64,000 nucleotides of DNA, from positions 23,525 through 87,524 of the forward strand of contig JAJXWV010000075.1 of assembly GCA_021781455.1 (NCBI GenBank), in the 5' to 3' direction. Source of the stretch: Acidobacteriota bacterium. GTDB taxonomy: Bacteria; Acidobacteriota; Thermoanaerobaculia; Gp7-AA8. This document shows, one piece after another, positions 1 to 7,911 of this stretch. The notes below the pieces were generated by a model. It did no database searches and was not told the origin of the DNA. It was given only the letters and a program-made list of their open reading frames with translations. A program made the translations under genes and the position numbers. The first letter of the stretch is position 1; each line of letters opens with the position of its first letter.

Positions 1-780
1 ATCGCAGCTGGCGACGTCGTTCACGTCGACGAGGTCCGTGCAGCGGCCTCCCATGTGGGCGATGACCACGATCGCGTCGGCTCCGGCGGCGCGGGCCTCC
101 TGCGCGGCGCGCTCGGCGGCCGGAACCGGATCGGTGAATGCCAGGGTGGCCACGTTCGAGGCCACGGTCGTGTTGGGCGTATCGGGCGTGGACAGACCGA
201 CGATGCCGAGCTTCACGCCGCCGACATCGGTGATGATCCACGGCTTGGCCCATGACGGCGTGCGCCCGGTGGCCTTCTCGACCATGTTCGCGGAGAGGAA
301 GGGAAAGCTGGCCAGGCGGGCGTTGCGCTTCAGGGCGCCTAACGGGTCCTCTCCCGGCGTGCGCACCACCGAGTCGGGCCCGACCGGACCGTAGTCGAAC
401 TCGTGGTTGCCCACCGCGGATGCCGTGTAGCCGATGGCGTTGTAGGCCCGCACGACCGGCTCGCCTTCGAACAGGTTCGACTCCAGCGTCCCCTGGAAGA
501 GATCGCCGGAATCGACGACCACGACGTGTCCGGGATTCGCCGCGCGCAGGGCGTCGAGGTATCCCGCCAGGACGTCCACTCCCCCATAGCGGATGCGCAG
601 CGGGGTGTTCTTGACGGCCTCAGTGTGTCCGTCGAACCAGCCGTGGACGTCGGTCGTGCCGACGATGACGATGTGCACGGGCGCACTGGCCGAGGCAGCC
701 GGAGCGGTGACCGGCGGCACGGCCGTCGTGCAGGCGAAGGCGAAGGCGAGGAACAGAAGGAGGCTGGCGGTGCGTTTCAT
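1..780 (-). CDS. 5'-nucleotidase / UshA-type metallophosphoesterase, truncated by window edge
   Basis: This is the N-terminal 260 residues of a calcineurin-like metallophosphoesterase of the 5'-nucleotidase (UshA) family; the C-terminus lies beyond base 1. The reverse strand starts MKRTASLLLFLAFAFAC, a hydrophobic leader ending in a possible, imperfect lipobox, so the protein is probably an envelope lipoprotein. Metal-binding motifs appear in family order: GTTDVHG, DSGDLFQG, GNHEFDYG and HMGGRC. Family members dephosphorylate nucleotides or related phosphoesters in the periplasm, salvaging phosphate and nucleosides; the substrate cannot be read from sequence. The ATG at 780 is the first in-frame start. 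It is divergent from the DUF2784 gene, and a palindromic repeat lies in the shared upstream gap. Confidence 0.85.
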   Translation of the reverse strand, partial: MKRTASLLLFLAFAFACTTAVPPVTAPAASASAPVHIVIVGTTDVHGWFDGHTEAVKNTPLRIRYGGVDVLAGYLDALRAANPGHVVVVDSGDLFQGTLESNLFEGEPVVRAYNAIGYTASAVGNHEFDYGPVGPDSVVRTPGEDPLGALKRNARLASFPFLSANMVEKATGRTPSWAKPWIITDVGGVKLGIVGLSTPDTPNTTVASNVATLAFTDPVPAAERAAQEARAAGADAIVVIAHMGGRCTDLVDVNDVASCD

Positions 781-795
781 GCGGCGGAGATCATA

Positions 796-873
796 AGTCC
801 TGAGTGCTGAGTCCTGAGTCCTGAGGCGCAGGAGCGATCCACTCCGGGACTCGGCATTCAGGACTCAGGACTC
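796..873. repeat. Heptad tandem inverted repeat (GTCCTGA unit)
   Basis: The left side carries repeated GTCCTGA-like heptamers and the right side carries their reverse complements (CAGGACT), so the whole block can fold into a hairpin with several registers. It fills the gap between two divergent genes and ends directly before the ATG at 875. Confidence 0.8.
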
Positions 874-874
874 G

Positions 875-1231
875 ATGCGCATGCTTTACCATGCCGCCGC
901 CACTGCCGTTGCGGTGATCCATTTTGCGTTCATCGCCTTCGTCGTTCTCGGAGGATTTCTCGTCCTGCGGTGGCGATGGGTCGCGTGGCTGCACATCCCG
1001 GCGGCGGTATGGGGCACCCTGATCGAGCTCGCCGGCTGGTATTGTCCTCTGACGAAAGTGGAGAACGCCCTTCTTCACAAGGCTGGCGAGGCCGGATACA
1101 GCGACGGCTTCGTGGCCCATTACATCTTTTCGCTGATTTATCCTTCGGGATTGACGCGCGGGCTGGAGATCGCCATCGGGCTGGTCGTGCTCGCCGTGAA
1201 CGTGGGTGCGTACGTGAGAGTGCTTCGTTGA
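875..1231 (+). CDS. DUF2784 family small membrane protein
   Basis: A 118-residue, strongly hydrophobic protein with about three membrane segments (residues 8-30, 38-55 and near the C-terminus). The stretch around GWYCPLTKVEN, following a Trp-rich hydrophobic segment, fits the DUF2784 family, whose biochemical function is unknown. Start choice is between ATG 875 and ATG 881; 875 lies directly against the upstream palindrome. Its TGA stop overlaps the likely TTG start of the helicase (1228-1231, TTGA), which suggests translational coupling. Nothing else hints at a role; the pairing with a DEAD-box helicase may be only an operon convenience. Confidence 0.8.
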   Translation: MRMLYHAAATAVAVIHFAFIAFVVLGGFLVLRWRWVAWLHIPAAVWGTLIELAGWYCPLTKVENALLHKAGEAGYSDGFVAHYIFSLIYPSGLTRGLEIAIGLVVLAVNVGAYVRVLR

Positions 1232-2433
1232 AATTCGCAGGTGGAATCCCCCAGCATCCGGTCGACACGACCGACAAATCGTTCGAGGCCCTCGGCCTCG
1301 GCAAGACCATCGTCGACGCCATCACCAGGGTCGGCTTCGAGAATCCCACTCCCATCCAGGCGGCCGTCATTCCGATCGCGCTGAGCGGGCGCGACGTCAT
1401 CGGCCTGGCGCAGACCGGCTCCGGAAAGACGGCGGCCTTCGTCCTGCCGATCGCCGAGCGGCTCACCCACGGCAAGGGCGTGCGCGCCCTGATCCTGGCC
1501 CCGACCCGCGAGATCGCCATGCAGACCAAGGCTTTCCTCGACCTGTTCGGCGCCGACCACGGCCTCTCCACCGCCTGCCTCATCGGCGGCGTGAAGATGA
1601 GCCCGCAGACCGACGCGTTGCGAAGGGAGCCCGACGTCCTCGTGACCACGCCCGGCCGCCTTCTCGATCACGCCAACCGCCGTCACGTGAAGCTCGACGG
1701 GATCGAAGTGCTCGTTCTCGACGAAGCCGACCACATGCTCGACCTCGGATTCCTGCCGCAGGTCCGCGACATCCTCCGCCGCCTGCCGCGCGAACGGCAG
1801 ACCATGATGTTCTCCGCCACGATGCCCGACTCCATCGAGATGATCGCCTCCGAGTTCATGCACGATCCGTTGAGGATCGACATCACGCCCGCAGGCGGCG
1901 CGGCGGAGGGAATCAGCCACCGCCTCTACGTGGTGAAAGCCGAGGACAAGCGCAAAGCGCTGCGCGAACTGCTGCTCGAAGAGCTGGGGTCGACGCTCGT
2001 CTTTGCACGCCGGAAGATCGACGCCGACTGGCTCTTCCACGTCCTGGAGCGCGAAGGGCATCCGGTCACGCGGATCCACTCCGATCTCTCCCAGGGCCGG
2101 CGCGTCCAGGCGCTGCAGAGCTTCCGGGAAGGGGAGCATCGCATCCTCGTGGCCACCGACATCGCCGGCCGCGGCATCGACGTGCCGGGTATCCGTCACG
2201 TCATCAACTTCGACATCCCGGAGAACGCCGACGATTACGTCCATCGCGCCGGCCGCACCGCACGTGGTGCCGCAAAGGGCATCGTCTCGACGATCGCCAC
2301 CTGGCAGGACCTCGGGATGGTCCGTCAGATCGAGGAAATCCTCGGCGAAAAGATCGCCCGCTGCGCGGTCGCCGGCGTCGAGCCATGGGAAGAGCTGGAG
2401 AAGAAGCCCAGCCGCGCGCGACGGCGGCTCTAA
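1228..2433 (+). CDS. DEAD-box ATP-dependent RNA helicase (RhlE-like)
   Basis: All helicase motifs are present in order: Q motif (GFENPTPIQ), Walker A (AQTGSGKT), PTREIA, TPGR, DEAD (VLDEADHMLDLGF), SAT, LVFARRK, ATDIAGRGIDV and HRAGRTARG. The protein should unwind short RNA duplexes using ATP during ribosome assembly or RNA decay. The open frame extends far upstream but there overlaps DUF2784 in another frame, so I choose the TTG at 1228, giving about 401 residues with a TTGA overlap to the preceding stop; no ATG or GTG start fits between the DUF2784 stop and the Q motif. The C-terminal tail is short and basic (KKPSRARRRL), as in many RhlE-type proteins. It is followed by a palindromic repeat. 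Confidence 0.9.
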   Translation: MKFAGGIPQHPVDTTDKSFEALGLGKTIVDAITRVGFENPTPIQAAVIPIALSGRDVIGLAQTGSGKTAAFVLPIAERLTHGKGVRALILAPTREIAMQTKAFLDLFGADHGLSTACLIGGVKMSPQTDALRREPDVLVTTPGRLLDHANRRHVKLDGIEVLVLDEADHMLDLGFLPQVRDILRRLPRERQTMMFSATMPDSIEMIASEFMHDPLRIDITPAGGAAEGISHRLYVVKAEDKRKALRELLLEELGSTLVFARRKIDADWLFHVLEREGHPVTRIHSDLSQGRRVQALQSFREGEHRILVATDIAGRGIDVPGIRHVINFDIPENADDYVHRAGRTARGAAKGIVSTIATWQDLGMVRQIEEILGEKIARCAVAGVEPWEELEKKPSRARRRL

Positions 2434-2439
2434 ACCCTC

Positions 2440-2497
2440 GTGTGGGGCGGGCTTTCCAGCCCGCCCAAGGGGGCAGGCTGGAAAGCCTGCCCTACAC
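2440..2497. repeat. Intergenic palindrome, GGCTTTCCAGCC family
   Basis: The left arm is GTGTGGGGCGGGCTTTCCAG and the right arm reads the same complementarily, ending CCTGCCCTACAC. A diverged copy lies at 9340-9425. It sits between convergent genes and could act as a transcription terminator for both, though it has no U-tract. Confidence 0.85.
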
Positions 2498-2518
2498 CGA
2501 CTGCCCTCTGCGCTCTCG

Positions 2519-3682
2519 TCACACCTGTTCCGCGCGCCGCGTGTCGTACATGGCCTGGTCGGCCAGGCGGATCGCTTCGTCGAGGGAGCGCTTCGCGCCG
2601 AATTCAGCGGCACCCCAGGAAACGTGGAACCGCAGTTCCGGCTGCTCCGAGGAGATGTGCGCAACGATCCCGTCGTGCAGTGGCGCCAGCCGCTGGGACA
2701 CGACCGTCATCGTGGAGTTCGGAATGATGGCCACGAACTCATCCCCGCCCCAGCGGAAGAGGAGGTCGTCGGCGCGGATCAACTGGCGGACGTTGTTGGC
2801 CGTCGCACGGATGACGATGTCGCCTGCGGCGTGACCGATGTCGTCGTTGACCTGCTTCAGATTGCAGACGTCGATCATGACCACGACGCCGTTGAGGACT
2901 CCGTCCGTGGCGATCTCGTCACCCCGCTGCATCGAGTAGAACGCGTGACGGTTCAACGCCTCGGTCAGAGGATCGGTGTGCAGCTTGACCTCGAGATGGC
3001 TGCGCGCGTCGTCGACTCGCGAGAGCACTTCGTTGAGCTCGCGATTGGCTTCCTCGGCCGAAGTCAGGACCATGCCGAACCCGAGGAGCACCGCCAGCAG
3101 AAGGTCGATCAGCGACGAGTAGCCGAGAATCGGGATGCCAGCCACGTGCTCGTCGAAAAAGTACAGCGGAACGTATGCGGCGAAGAGCAATGCCTGAAAG
3201 AGCAGGGCGATGCGCATCGTCCACCATCCGGTGCCTCGACGGTTCGCTGCCATCGACGACAGGACTCGATACGACAGCGCTAGAGCCACAGACACGATGG
3301 CTGCCTGTGGTACGAAAAGATTGTTGAAGGTCGGCGCGAAATGCGTCATGGCCAGCGCCAGCACGACAGCCAGAGGCACCGTGTAGAAGGCGTGCCGGAA
3401 AACGAGGCGCGTCCCGGTCGCCAGCTCGCGACAGCCGCCCCACAACAGGAGCAGGTACGTCCATTCCAGGATCAGGTACACCGGCCAGGCCACGATCGTC
3501 TGCGTGTGGACGTACAGCCAGACTGCCGACAGCGAGAAGAAGAGAGCAAACCAGCCGAAGGCCCAGCGCATCGCATACGTGCGGCCGAAGATCCGGCCGA
3601 GTTGCGCGAGCATCACCCCCAGCAGCAACGTGCCGATCGCCTGGGCGGTGACCGACATCGGCGAAAGATCGAGAGTGCCCAT
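2519..3682 (-). CDS. Membrane-anchored diguanylate cyclase (GGDEF)
   Basis: The N-terminal half (about 200 residues) is a multi-span membrane region with roughly six or seven helices; the C-terminal half is a GGDEF domain that makes cyclic di-GMP from two GTP. The catalytic motif is intact (RWGGDEF) and is preceded, five residues before it, by an RxxD inhibitory site (RADD), so product feedback inhibition is expected. The DxLT-type opening HTDPLTEALNRHAF is also present. The reading frame is open up to a GTG at 3793; ATG 3682 (MGTLDLSPM) is my choice because the segment before it looks non-coding, but ATG 3721 is possible. The cue is unknown. It converges with the helicase gene. Confidence 0.85.
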   Translation of the reverse strand: MGTLDLSPMSVTAQAIGTLLLGVMLAQLGRIFGRTYAMRWAFGWFALFFSLSAVWLYVHTQTIVAWPVYLILEWTYLLLLWGGCRELATGTRLVFRHAFYTVPLAVVLALAMTHFAPTFNNLFVPQAAIVSVALALSYRVLSSMAANRRGTGWWTMRIALLFQALLFAAYVPLYFFDEHVAGIPILGYSSLIDLLLAVLLGFGMVLTSAEEANRELNEVLSRVDDARSHLEVKLHTDPLTEALNRHAFYSMQRGDEIATDGVLNGVVVMIDVCNLKQVNDDIGHAAGDIVIRATANNVRQLIRADDLLFRWGGDEFVAIIPNSTMTVVSQRLAPLHDGIVAHISSEQPELRFHVSWGAAEFGAKRSLDEAIRLADQAMYDTRRAEQV

Positions 3683-3949
3683 TGTCCGCAGCCCCGCTGC
3701 TACCCCCCTCACTCCCATCATGCGATGGCTGATGTGAGCACAGAGTGCAACGACCGTCACGCAAACGTCAATGCACGTACCGAAATCCGACACGGAGGAT
3801 TCGCGGCAACGGAACGCGTGATCACCGGAGTGGCGTTCGCTTCGAAAGGCCGGTTGAAAACGTTTTCACCGGTCGGGAGCCGCCTAATGTCGGGTCCTAA
3901 CAGGATCGCACCTAAACCCAATGAGACAAATATCGGGTGCAGGACGCTT

Positions 3950-4296
3950 GTCATTCCGAGCGTTAGCGAGGAATCTGGGGGAATGGGCGGCGGACGGATC
4001 CAGCCACAGGCAATCGCAGTACCAATCGCGCGCCACCCGCCCGCCCAGATTCCTCGCTAACGCTTCCAAGAAACTCCCAGTGTTTATGCGGCTCGCGTGT
4101 TCGTTGCCCTTCTCCCCGCCGCAGCGGGGAGAAGGTGCCGAAGGCAGATGAGGGGTCTCCTTTTGAACCAGAACGAGACCCCTCACCCCGGCCCTCTCCC
4201 CGCTGCGGCGGGGAGAGGGGGAACGATCGAACGTTTCTTCTCTCCGGTGTCGCGTCTCCGGTGTCGCGCCTGCGCGATTCGAGTGCTCGGAATGAC
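3950..4296. repeat. Composite palindromic element with 12-bp terminal inverted repeats
   Basis: The block is bounded by perfect 12-base inverted ends, GTCATTCCGAGC (3950-3961) and GCTCGGAATGAC (4285-4296). Inside are two nested palindromes: GCGTTAGCGAGGAATCTGGG with its complement (about 3959-4063), and a CTCTCCCCGCCGCAGCGGGG module with a GAGACCCCTCA stem (about 4100-4225). Close relatives of the second half are at 55588-55740 (inverted) and 60061-60289. No protein is encoded with confidence. Confidence 0.85.
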
Positions 4297-4304
4297 AGGA
4301 TCGC

Positions 4305-4442
4305 CCTTCGATTTTTGTCCGCGGCGTCCAGCGCCGTCGAGATCCGCACGACGAGGTTCGGCGGCCACACCGGCTTCGTGGCCGGACGGGTGCCGTGGCG
4401 CTGCACGTACTGGGCGGAAGAGATGATCGTGGATTGGCTCAT
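4305..4442 (-). other. Possible gene remnant beside composite repeat
   Basis: Between two repeats the minus strand opens with ATG at 4442 and encodes about 44 residues beginning MSQSTIISSAQYVQRHG that do not look repeat-derived; the frame then runs into the composite repeat. It may be the N-terminus of a gene cut by repeat insertion, or a chance frame. No recognisable family and no clear ribosome binding site. Confidence 0.25.
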
Positions 4443-4486
4443 CGGGCGCGGGATTCCGGGTTACGCCGCTGAGGAGTCGCGAATCA

Positions 4487-4567
4487 GAGCGCAGATGGCA
4501 GATCGCAGATCGCAGGTGGGCTGAAAAGACCGACCCGCGATCTGCGATCTGCGATCTGCGCTCCGCC
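4487..4567. repeat. Heptad tandem inverted repeat (CAGATCG unit)
   Basis: Tandem CAGATCG heptamers on the left are answered by CGATCTG heptamers on the right, ending about 20 bases before the E1 start codon. The same heptamer recurs at 34142-34322. Confidence 0.85.
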
Positions 4568-4587
4568 ACTTTGGATATCATCGCGCC

Positions 4588-7260
4588 ATGTCCACGACCG
4601 AGAGTCCCGCGCGAACGAAGCCGGCGCTCCTGGCGCGATTCGCGTCGTTCGTCGCCGAGCGGCATCCCTTCGCGCTCCGTCCTGCGGTGACGGCGCTGGA
4701 CATGGCCATCGGCGGTCGCGGCGCCGACGAGCGCGACCCCGTCTCCATCGACGGCCTGCGCGATCCGCTCCGCCGGCTGCTCATGCAGACGCTCTCCGAC
4801 TTTCTCGCTCCCGACGCCTCCGCTGCGGAGAAGCTTTTCGACGTGCCGGAAACCACGCCGGGCGTGCCGGTCGGCAAGCGGCTGCAGCAGGCCGTCAGCG
4901 AGGTCATCGACTCCTGCGACGGCTTCCTTCGCCGCGAAGCGATCGCCGCGTCGCTCACGCCCGACGAAAAGCGCGAAATCCTCCGCGGCATGATCCTTAC
5001 CCGCGCCACCGACAACCGCCTCAAGCAGTTCTTCACCGCCGGCGAAGTCCGCTACGGCAGTGCCTCCTTCCAGGGCAAGGGCTTTCGCTCGTTAGGTCAG
5101 GAAGCGATCTACGCCGCCGTCATACGCTTGCGCCGGGGCGCCGCATACGAGGTGTCGGGGGGCGGGTCTCAGGTGTCGGGCCCACCACCAGCGAATGAAC
5201 AGGCGCCCCCCGACACCCGGCACCCGACACCCGACACCCGTACGTGGGATGGCGACGTCATCTCCCCGATGATCCGCGACCTCGGCGCGGTCATCGGCAT
5301 GCACGATGCGCCCGAGACCATCCGCATGGTCCTCAACGCGCAGATGGCGAAAGCCGGCGAGCCGATGAATGGCAAGGACCTCCACGTCGGCGACTGGTCG
5401 CACGGCATCTTTCCGGCCATGGCTCCGTTAGGCGCGCCCGCACTGACCATCGCCGGGATGGCCATGGCCTTCAGGATGGAGGGTCACGAGGTCACGAGGT
5501 CACGAGGTCACGAGGCGGACGGGACCGCGGAACCTCGCAACCACGCCACCTCGCAACCCGGCCTTCGCGTCGCGGTCTCCTTCGCCGGCGAAGGCGCCAC
5601 CTCTCTCGGCGAGTGGAACGAGGCCGTCAATACCTGCGCGGCGCACAAGCTGCCGGCGATCTTCTGCGTTCAGAACAACCAGACCGCGCTGTCGACGCCG
5701 GCCCGCGAGCAGTCGGCCGTCCGCGTCTTCGCGGAGAAGGGCGCCGCCTTCGGGATTCCCGCGATCACGATCGACGGGACCGATCCGGAAGCGATCGCCT
5801 CCGCGTTCGCCTGGGCTGTCGAGCGCGCCCGCGCCGGCCTCGGTCCGGCGTTGATCGAGCTCGTGGCCATGCGCATGTGCGGTCATGCCCATCACGACGA
5901 CATGCTCTACCTCGGCAAGGACCCCCAGCCGTCGTGGACGTATCCGCAGCTCGTCGAAGGCGGCTATGCCAATCAGGACCTGTACGACTACTGGTCGCAT
6001 CGTGATCCGATCGCCGGCTACGCCGCGAAGCTCGCCGCCGACGGAGTCATCGCGCCGGGCGATCTGGAGAAGCTGATCCGCGAGGCGGAGGAGATCGTGG
6101 AGCGCGAAGCGCGAGCGGTCATCGAGGCCGCGTGGCCGGATCCTTCTCTCGCCGGCACGGGAGTGCTCGCCGACGAGCCGCGGCGAGCTCACGTGGAGGT
6201 CCTCGACGAAGAGTGGCGGCAAGGGAGCTCGAAGAACGCCGGGCTGCCGCCGGTGGAAGAGGCGCCGCCGTTCGATCCGAAGGGAAGGACGTTCCTCGAC
6301 GCGATCATGCTCGGCGTCGGCGACGCGCTGCGAAGCGATCCGCGCGTCTTCGTCTACGGCGAAGACGTCGGCGGAAAGTACGGCAACGCCTTCCTGCTGC
6401 TGAAGCCGCTGCTGAAGGAGTTCGGCGATCGCATCATCAACTCGGTGCTCTCCGAGGCGGCAACGATCGGCGTTTGCGCTGGAGCGGCCCTGGAGGGATT
6501 TCGTCCCATCGGGGAGATCCAGTTCAACGACTTCATCGCCACGGGATTCAACCAGCTCGTCAACAACGCGGCGAAGATCCGCTACCGCTGGGGCGGCTCG
6601 GTGCCGATGGTGCTGCGCATGCCCTGGGGCGGCCTGCGGCACGCCGGGCCGTATCACTCGCAGAATACCGAGGCCTGGTTCTATCGGACGCCGGGGCTGA
6701 AGATCGTCGTGCCGTCGACGCCGCACGATGCGCGGGCGCTGATGGCCGCAGCGGTCGCCGATCCCGATCCGGTGATGTACTTCGAGCACATCAACCTCTA
6801 TCGCGATCCGCGGATCCGGCAGCTTCTCGGCGATGAAGCCCCGCAGCCGCTTCCGATCGGCAAGGCTGCGCTGCGACGGAGCGGCGGCGACCTGGCCATC
6901 GTCTCGTACGGCGCGTACGTGCACGTGGGCATGCGCGTGGCGGAGCGGCTCGCGGCGGAGGGCGTGCAGGCGGCGGTGCTCGACCTGCGCTCGCTGGCTC
7001 CGCTCGATCGACAGACTCTGCTCGCGGTCGCCCGGCACTGCAATCGCGTTCTGGTGATCGAAGAAGACACGCGCACGGGATCGGTCGGCGAGTCGCTTGC
7101 GGCGATCATCCAGGAAGAAGCCTTCGAGTACCTCGACGCGCCGGTACGGATCCTCGGCTCGCTCGACACGCCGGTCCCCTACTCGCCGCCGCTGGAAGAG
7201 GAGTTCCTGGCCGGTGAAGAGCGGATCCTGAATGCGGCGCGGCTGCTGATGCGCTACTGA
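4588..7260 (+). CDS. Fused E1 alpha/beta subunit of a 2-oxoacid dehydrogenase complex
   Basis: An 890-residue thiamine-diphosphate enzyme that joins, in one chain, the alpha subunit (to about residue 530) and the beta subunit (from about 567) of a branched-chain 2-oxoacid or pyruvate dehydrogenase E1. The alpha part shows GDWSHGIFPAM, the ThDP motif GEGATSLGEWNEAVN...NN and the HAHHDD segment; the beta part shows VYGEDVGGKYG, LSEAATIG and a C-terminal transketolase-like domain. It decarboxylates a 2-oxoacid and passes the acyl group to an E2 not in this window. Residues 188-218 and about 298-325 are not family sequence: they are encoded by palindromic repeats inserted in frame. An N-terminal extension of about 140 residues precedes the catalytic part. 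Substrate choice is unresolved. Confidence 0.9.
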   Translation: MSTTESPARTKPALLARFASFVAERHPFALRPAVTALDMAIGGRGADERDPVSIDGLRDPLRRLLMQTLSDFLAPDASAAEKLFDVPETTPGVPVGKRLQQAVSEVIDSCDGFLRREAIAASLTPDEKREILRGMILTRATDNRLKQFFTAGEVRYGSASFQGKGFRSLGQEAIYAAVIRLRRGAAYEVSGGGSQVSGPPPANEQAPPDTRHPTPDTRTWDGDVISPMIRDLGAVIGMHDAPETIRMVLNAQMAKAGEPMNGKDLHVGDWSHGIFPAMAPLGAPALTIAGMAMAFRMEGHEVTRSRGHEADGTAEPRNHATSQPGLRVAVSFAGEGATSLGEWNEAVNTCAAHKLPAIFCVQNNQTALSTPAREQSAVRVFAEKGAAFGIPAITIDGTDPEAIASAFAWAVERARAGLGPALIELVAMRMCGHAHHDDMLYLGKDPQPSWTYPQLVEGGYANQDLYDYWSHRDPIAGYAAKLAADGVIAPGDLEKLIREAEEIVEREARAVIEAAWPDPSLAGTGVLADEPRRAHVEVLDEEWRQGSSKNAGLPPVEEAPPFDPKGRTFLDAIMLGVGDALRSDPRVFVYGEDVGGKYGNAFLLLKPLLKEFGDRIINSVLSEAATIGVCAGAALEGFRPIGEIQFNDFIATGFNQLVNNAAKIRYRWGGSVPMVLRMPWGGLRHAGPYHSQNTEAWFYRTPGLKIVVPSTPHDARALMAAAVADPDPVMYFEHINLYRDPRIRQLLGDEAPQPLPIGKAALRRSGGDLAIVSYGAYVHVGMRVAERLAAEGVQAAVLDLRSLAPLDRQTLLAVARHCNRVLVIEEDTRTGSVGESLAAIIQEEAFEYLDAPVRILGSLDTPVPYSPPLEEEFLAGEERILNAARLLMRY
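5151..5240. repeat. Heptad palindrome inserted in frame inside E1 gene (GTGTCGG unit)
   Basis: A 90-base block: GGTGTCGGG-like words at 5151-5180 and CCCGACACCC words at 5205-5240, separated by a short spacer. Its length is a multiple of three and it keeps the E1 frame open, adding about 30 Pro/Gly/Ser-rich residues. The same words form the intergenic repeat at 63620-63755. Confidence 0.85.
5481..5561. repeat. Octamer tandem repeat and inverse, inserted in frame inside E1 gene
   Basis: Four GTCACGAG units follow one another from about 5483 to 5514, then ACCTCGCAACC-type words (5531-5559) of opposite sense. The insert falls just before the ThDP-binding strand (RVAVSFAGEG), where relatives have only a short turn, and adds roughly 27 residues without breaking the frame. 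Confidence 0.75.
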
Positions 7261-7294
7261 CGTTCGAGAGCGTCAGCATCCGCGCGCCAGATGT

Positions 7295-7507
7295 TCAACG
7301 CCGGCGGCGGACAAGGCGTTCAACATCTCGGCGAAGTCGCGGTTCATCAGAACTCCCGCTCTTGAAAGCCCACGCGGAGAGGGTCACGTCCCAGACGAGG
7401 GCAATCCGTTCATCAGGCGTGAGGTGCGCATAATCGTCCCGCGGCTCATGGCCGATGCGGTACACCCGCTCCCGCCATTCAGAACGCTTCAGCAGGGTGT
7501 GGATCAT
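7295..7507 (-). CDS. Small hypothetical protein next to VapBC
   Basis: A 70-residue soluble protein starting MIHTLLKRSEWRERV with the segment DDYAHLTPDERIALVWDVTL and a basic Arg-rich C-terminus (DVERLVRRRR). The pattern LTPDERIALVW...AWAFK resembles small proteins that often lie beside toxin-antitoxin or nucleotidyltransferase genes, but I cannot name a family with certainty. An upstream ATG at 7537 would add ten residues. It follows the PIN toxin gene with no room for a promoter, so it is probably the third cistron of that operon. Confidence 0.6.
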   Translation of the reverse strand: MIHTLLKRSEWRERVYRIGHEPRDDYAHLTPDERIALVWDVTLSAWAFKSGSSDEPRLRRDVERLVRRRR

Positions 7508-7539
7508 AAAGCGGCAACCGCGGGCAACTGGCGGCATCG

Positions 7540-7911
7540 TCAGACCAGCGACAGGCCGGGGATATCGACAAAATCGCTGGTATTCAAGGTCCACAGTGCC
7601 CCGTCGCGGACGATGGCAGTCGCGGCGATGGCGAGATCGATTTCGCGACCGCGTGCGCGACGGACGGCCTTGTACAACTGGGCTGCACGCGCGGCCTCGA
7701 CAGGACCGAACGGAACCGCACGCTCGCGAGGCAGCAGCGCTTCCTGGTCCATCAGCTGTTCGGTCGTGCGCGGGCCGCGGAGCCATTCGTACAAAACGAG
7801 AGTCGGGATGGCGAGGATCTGTCCAGAAGCGACCAGTTCCTCGAGGCGATCGAACGACCGGCGAGGCTCGCACAAGCTGTCGATCAGGGCCGACGTGTCG
7901 ACGACGATCAT
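7540..7911 (-). CDS. vapC: PIN-domain ribonuclease toxin (VapC-like)
   Basis: A 123-residue PIN domain, the usual length for VapC toxins, which cleave RNA (often tRNA or rRNA) when released from the antitoxin. The acidic catalytic residues are in place: D5 in MIVVDTSALID, the glutamate in LVLYEWLRG, and the EIDLAIAATAI and TLNTSDF segments near the C-terminus. Its ATG overlaps the stop of the upstream antitoxin by four bases (ATGA, 7908-7911), the standard coupled antitoxin-toxin arrangement. The specific RNA target cannot be predicted. Confidence 0.9.
   Translation of the reverse strand: MIVVDTSALIDSLCEPRRSFDRLEELVASGQILAIPTLVLYEWLRGPRTTEQLMDQEALLPRERAVPFGPVEAARAAQLYKAVRRARGREIDLAIAATAIVRDGALWTLNTSDFVDIPGLSLV

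Noticed and set aside
4097..4524. Several 100-160 codon frames across the composite and heptad repeats
   Set aside because: Translations of repeat sequence; the same residues appear at unrelated loci wherever the repeat occurs.
5500..7038. 512-codon frame antisense to the E1 gene
   Set aside because: Arg/His/Asp-rich shadow translation; the sense gene has clear E1 motifs.
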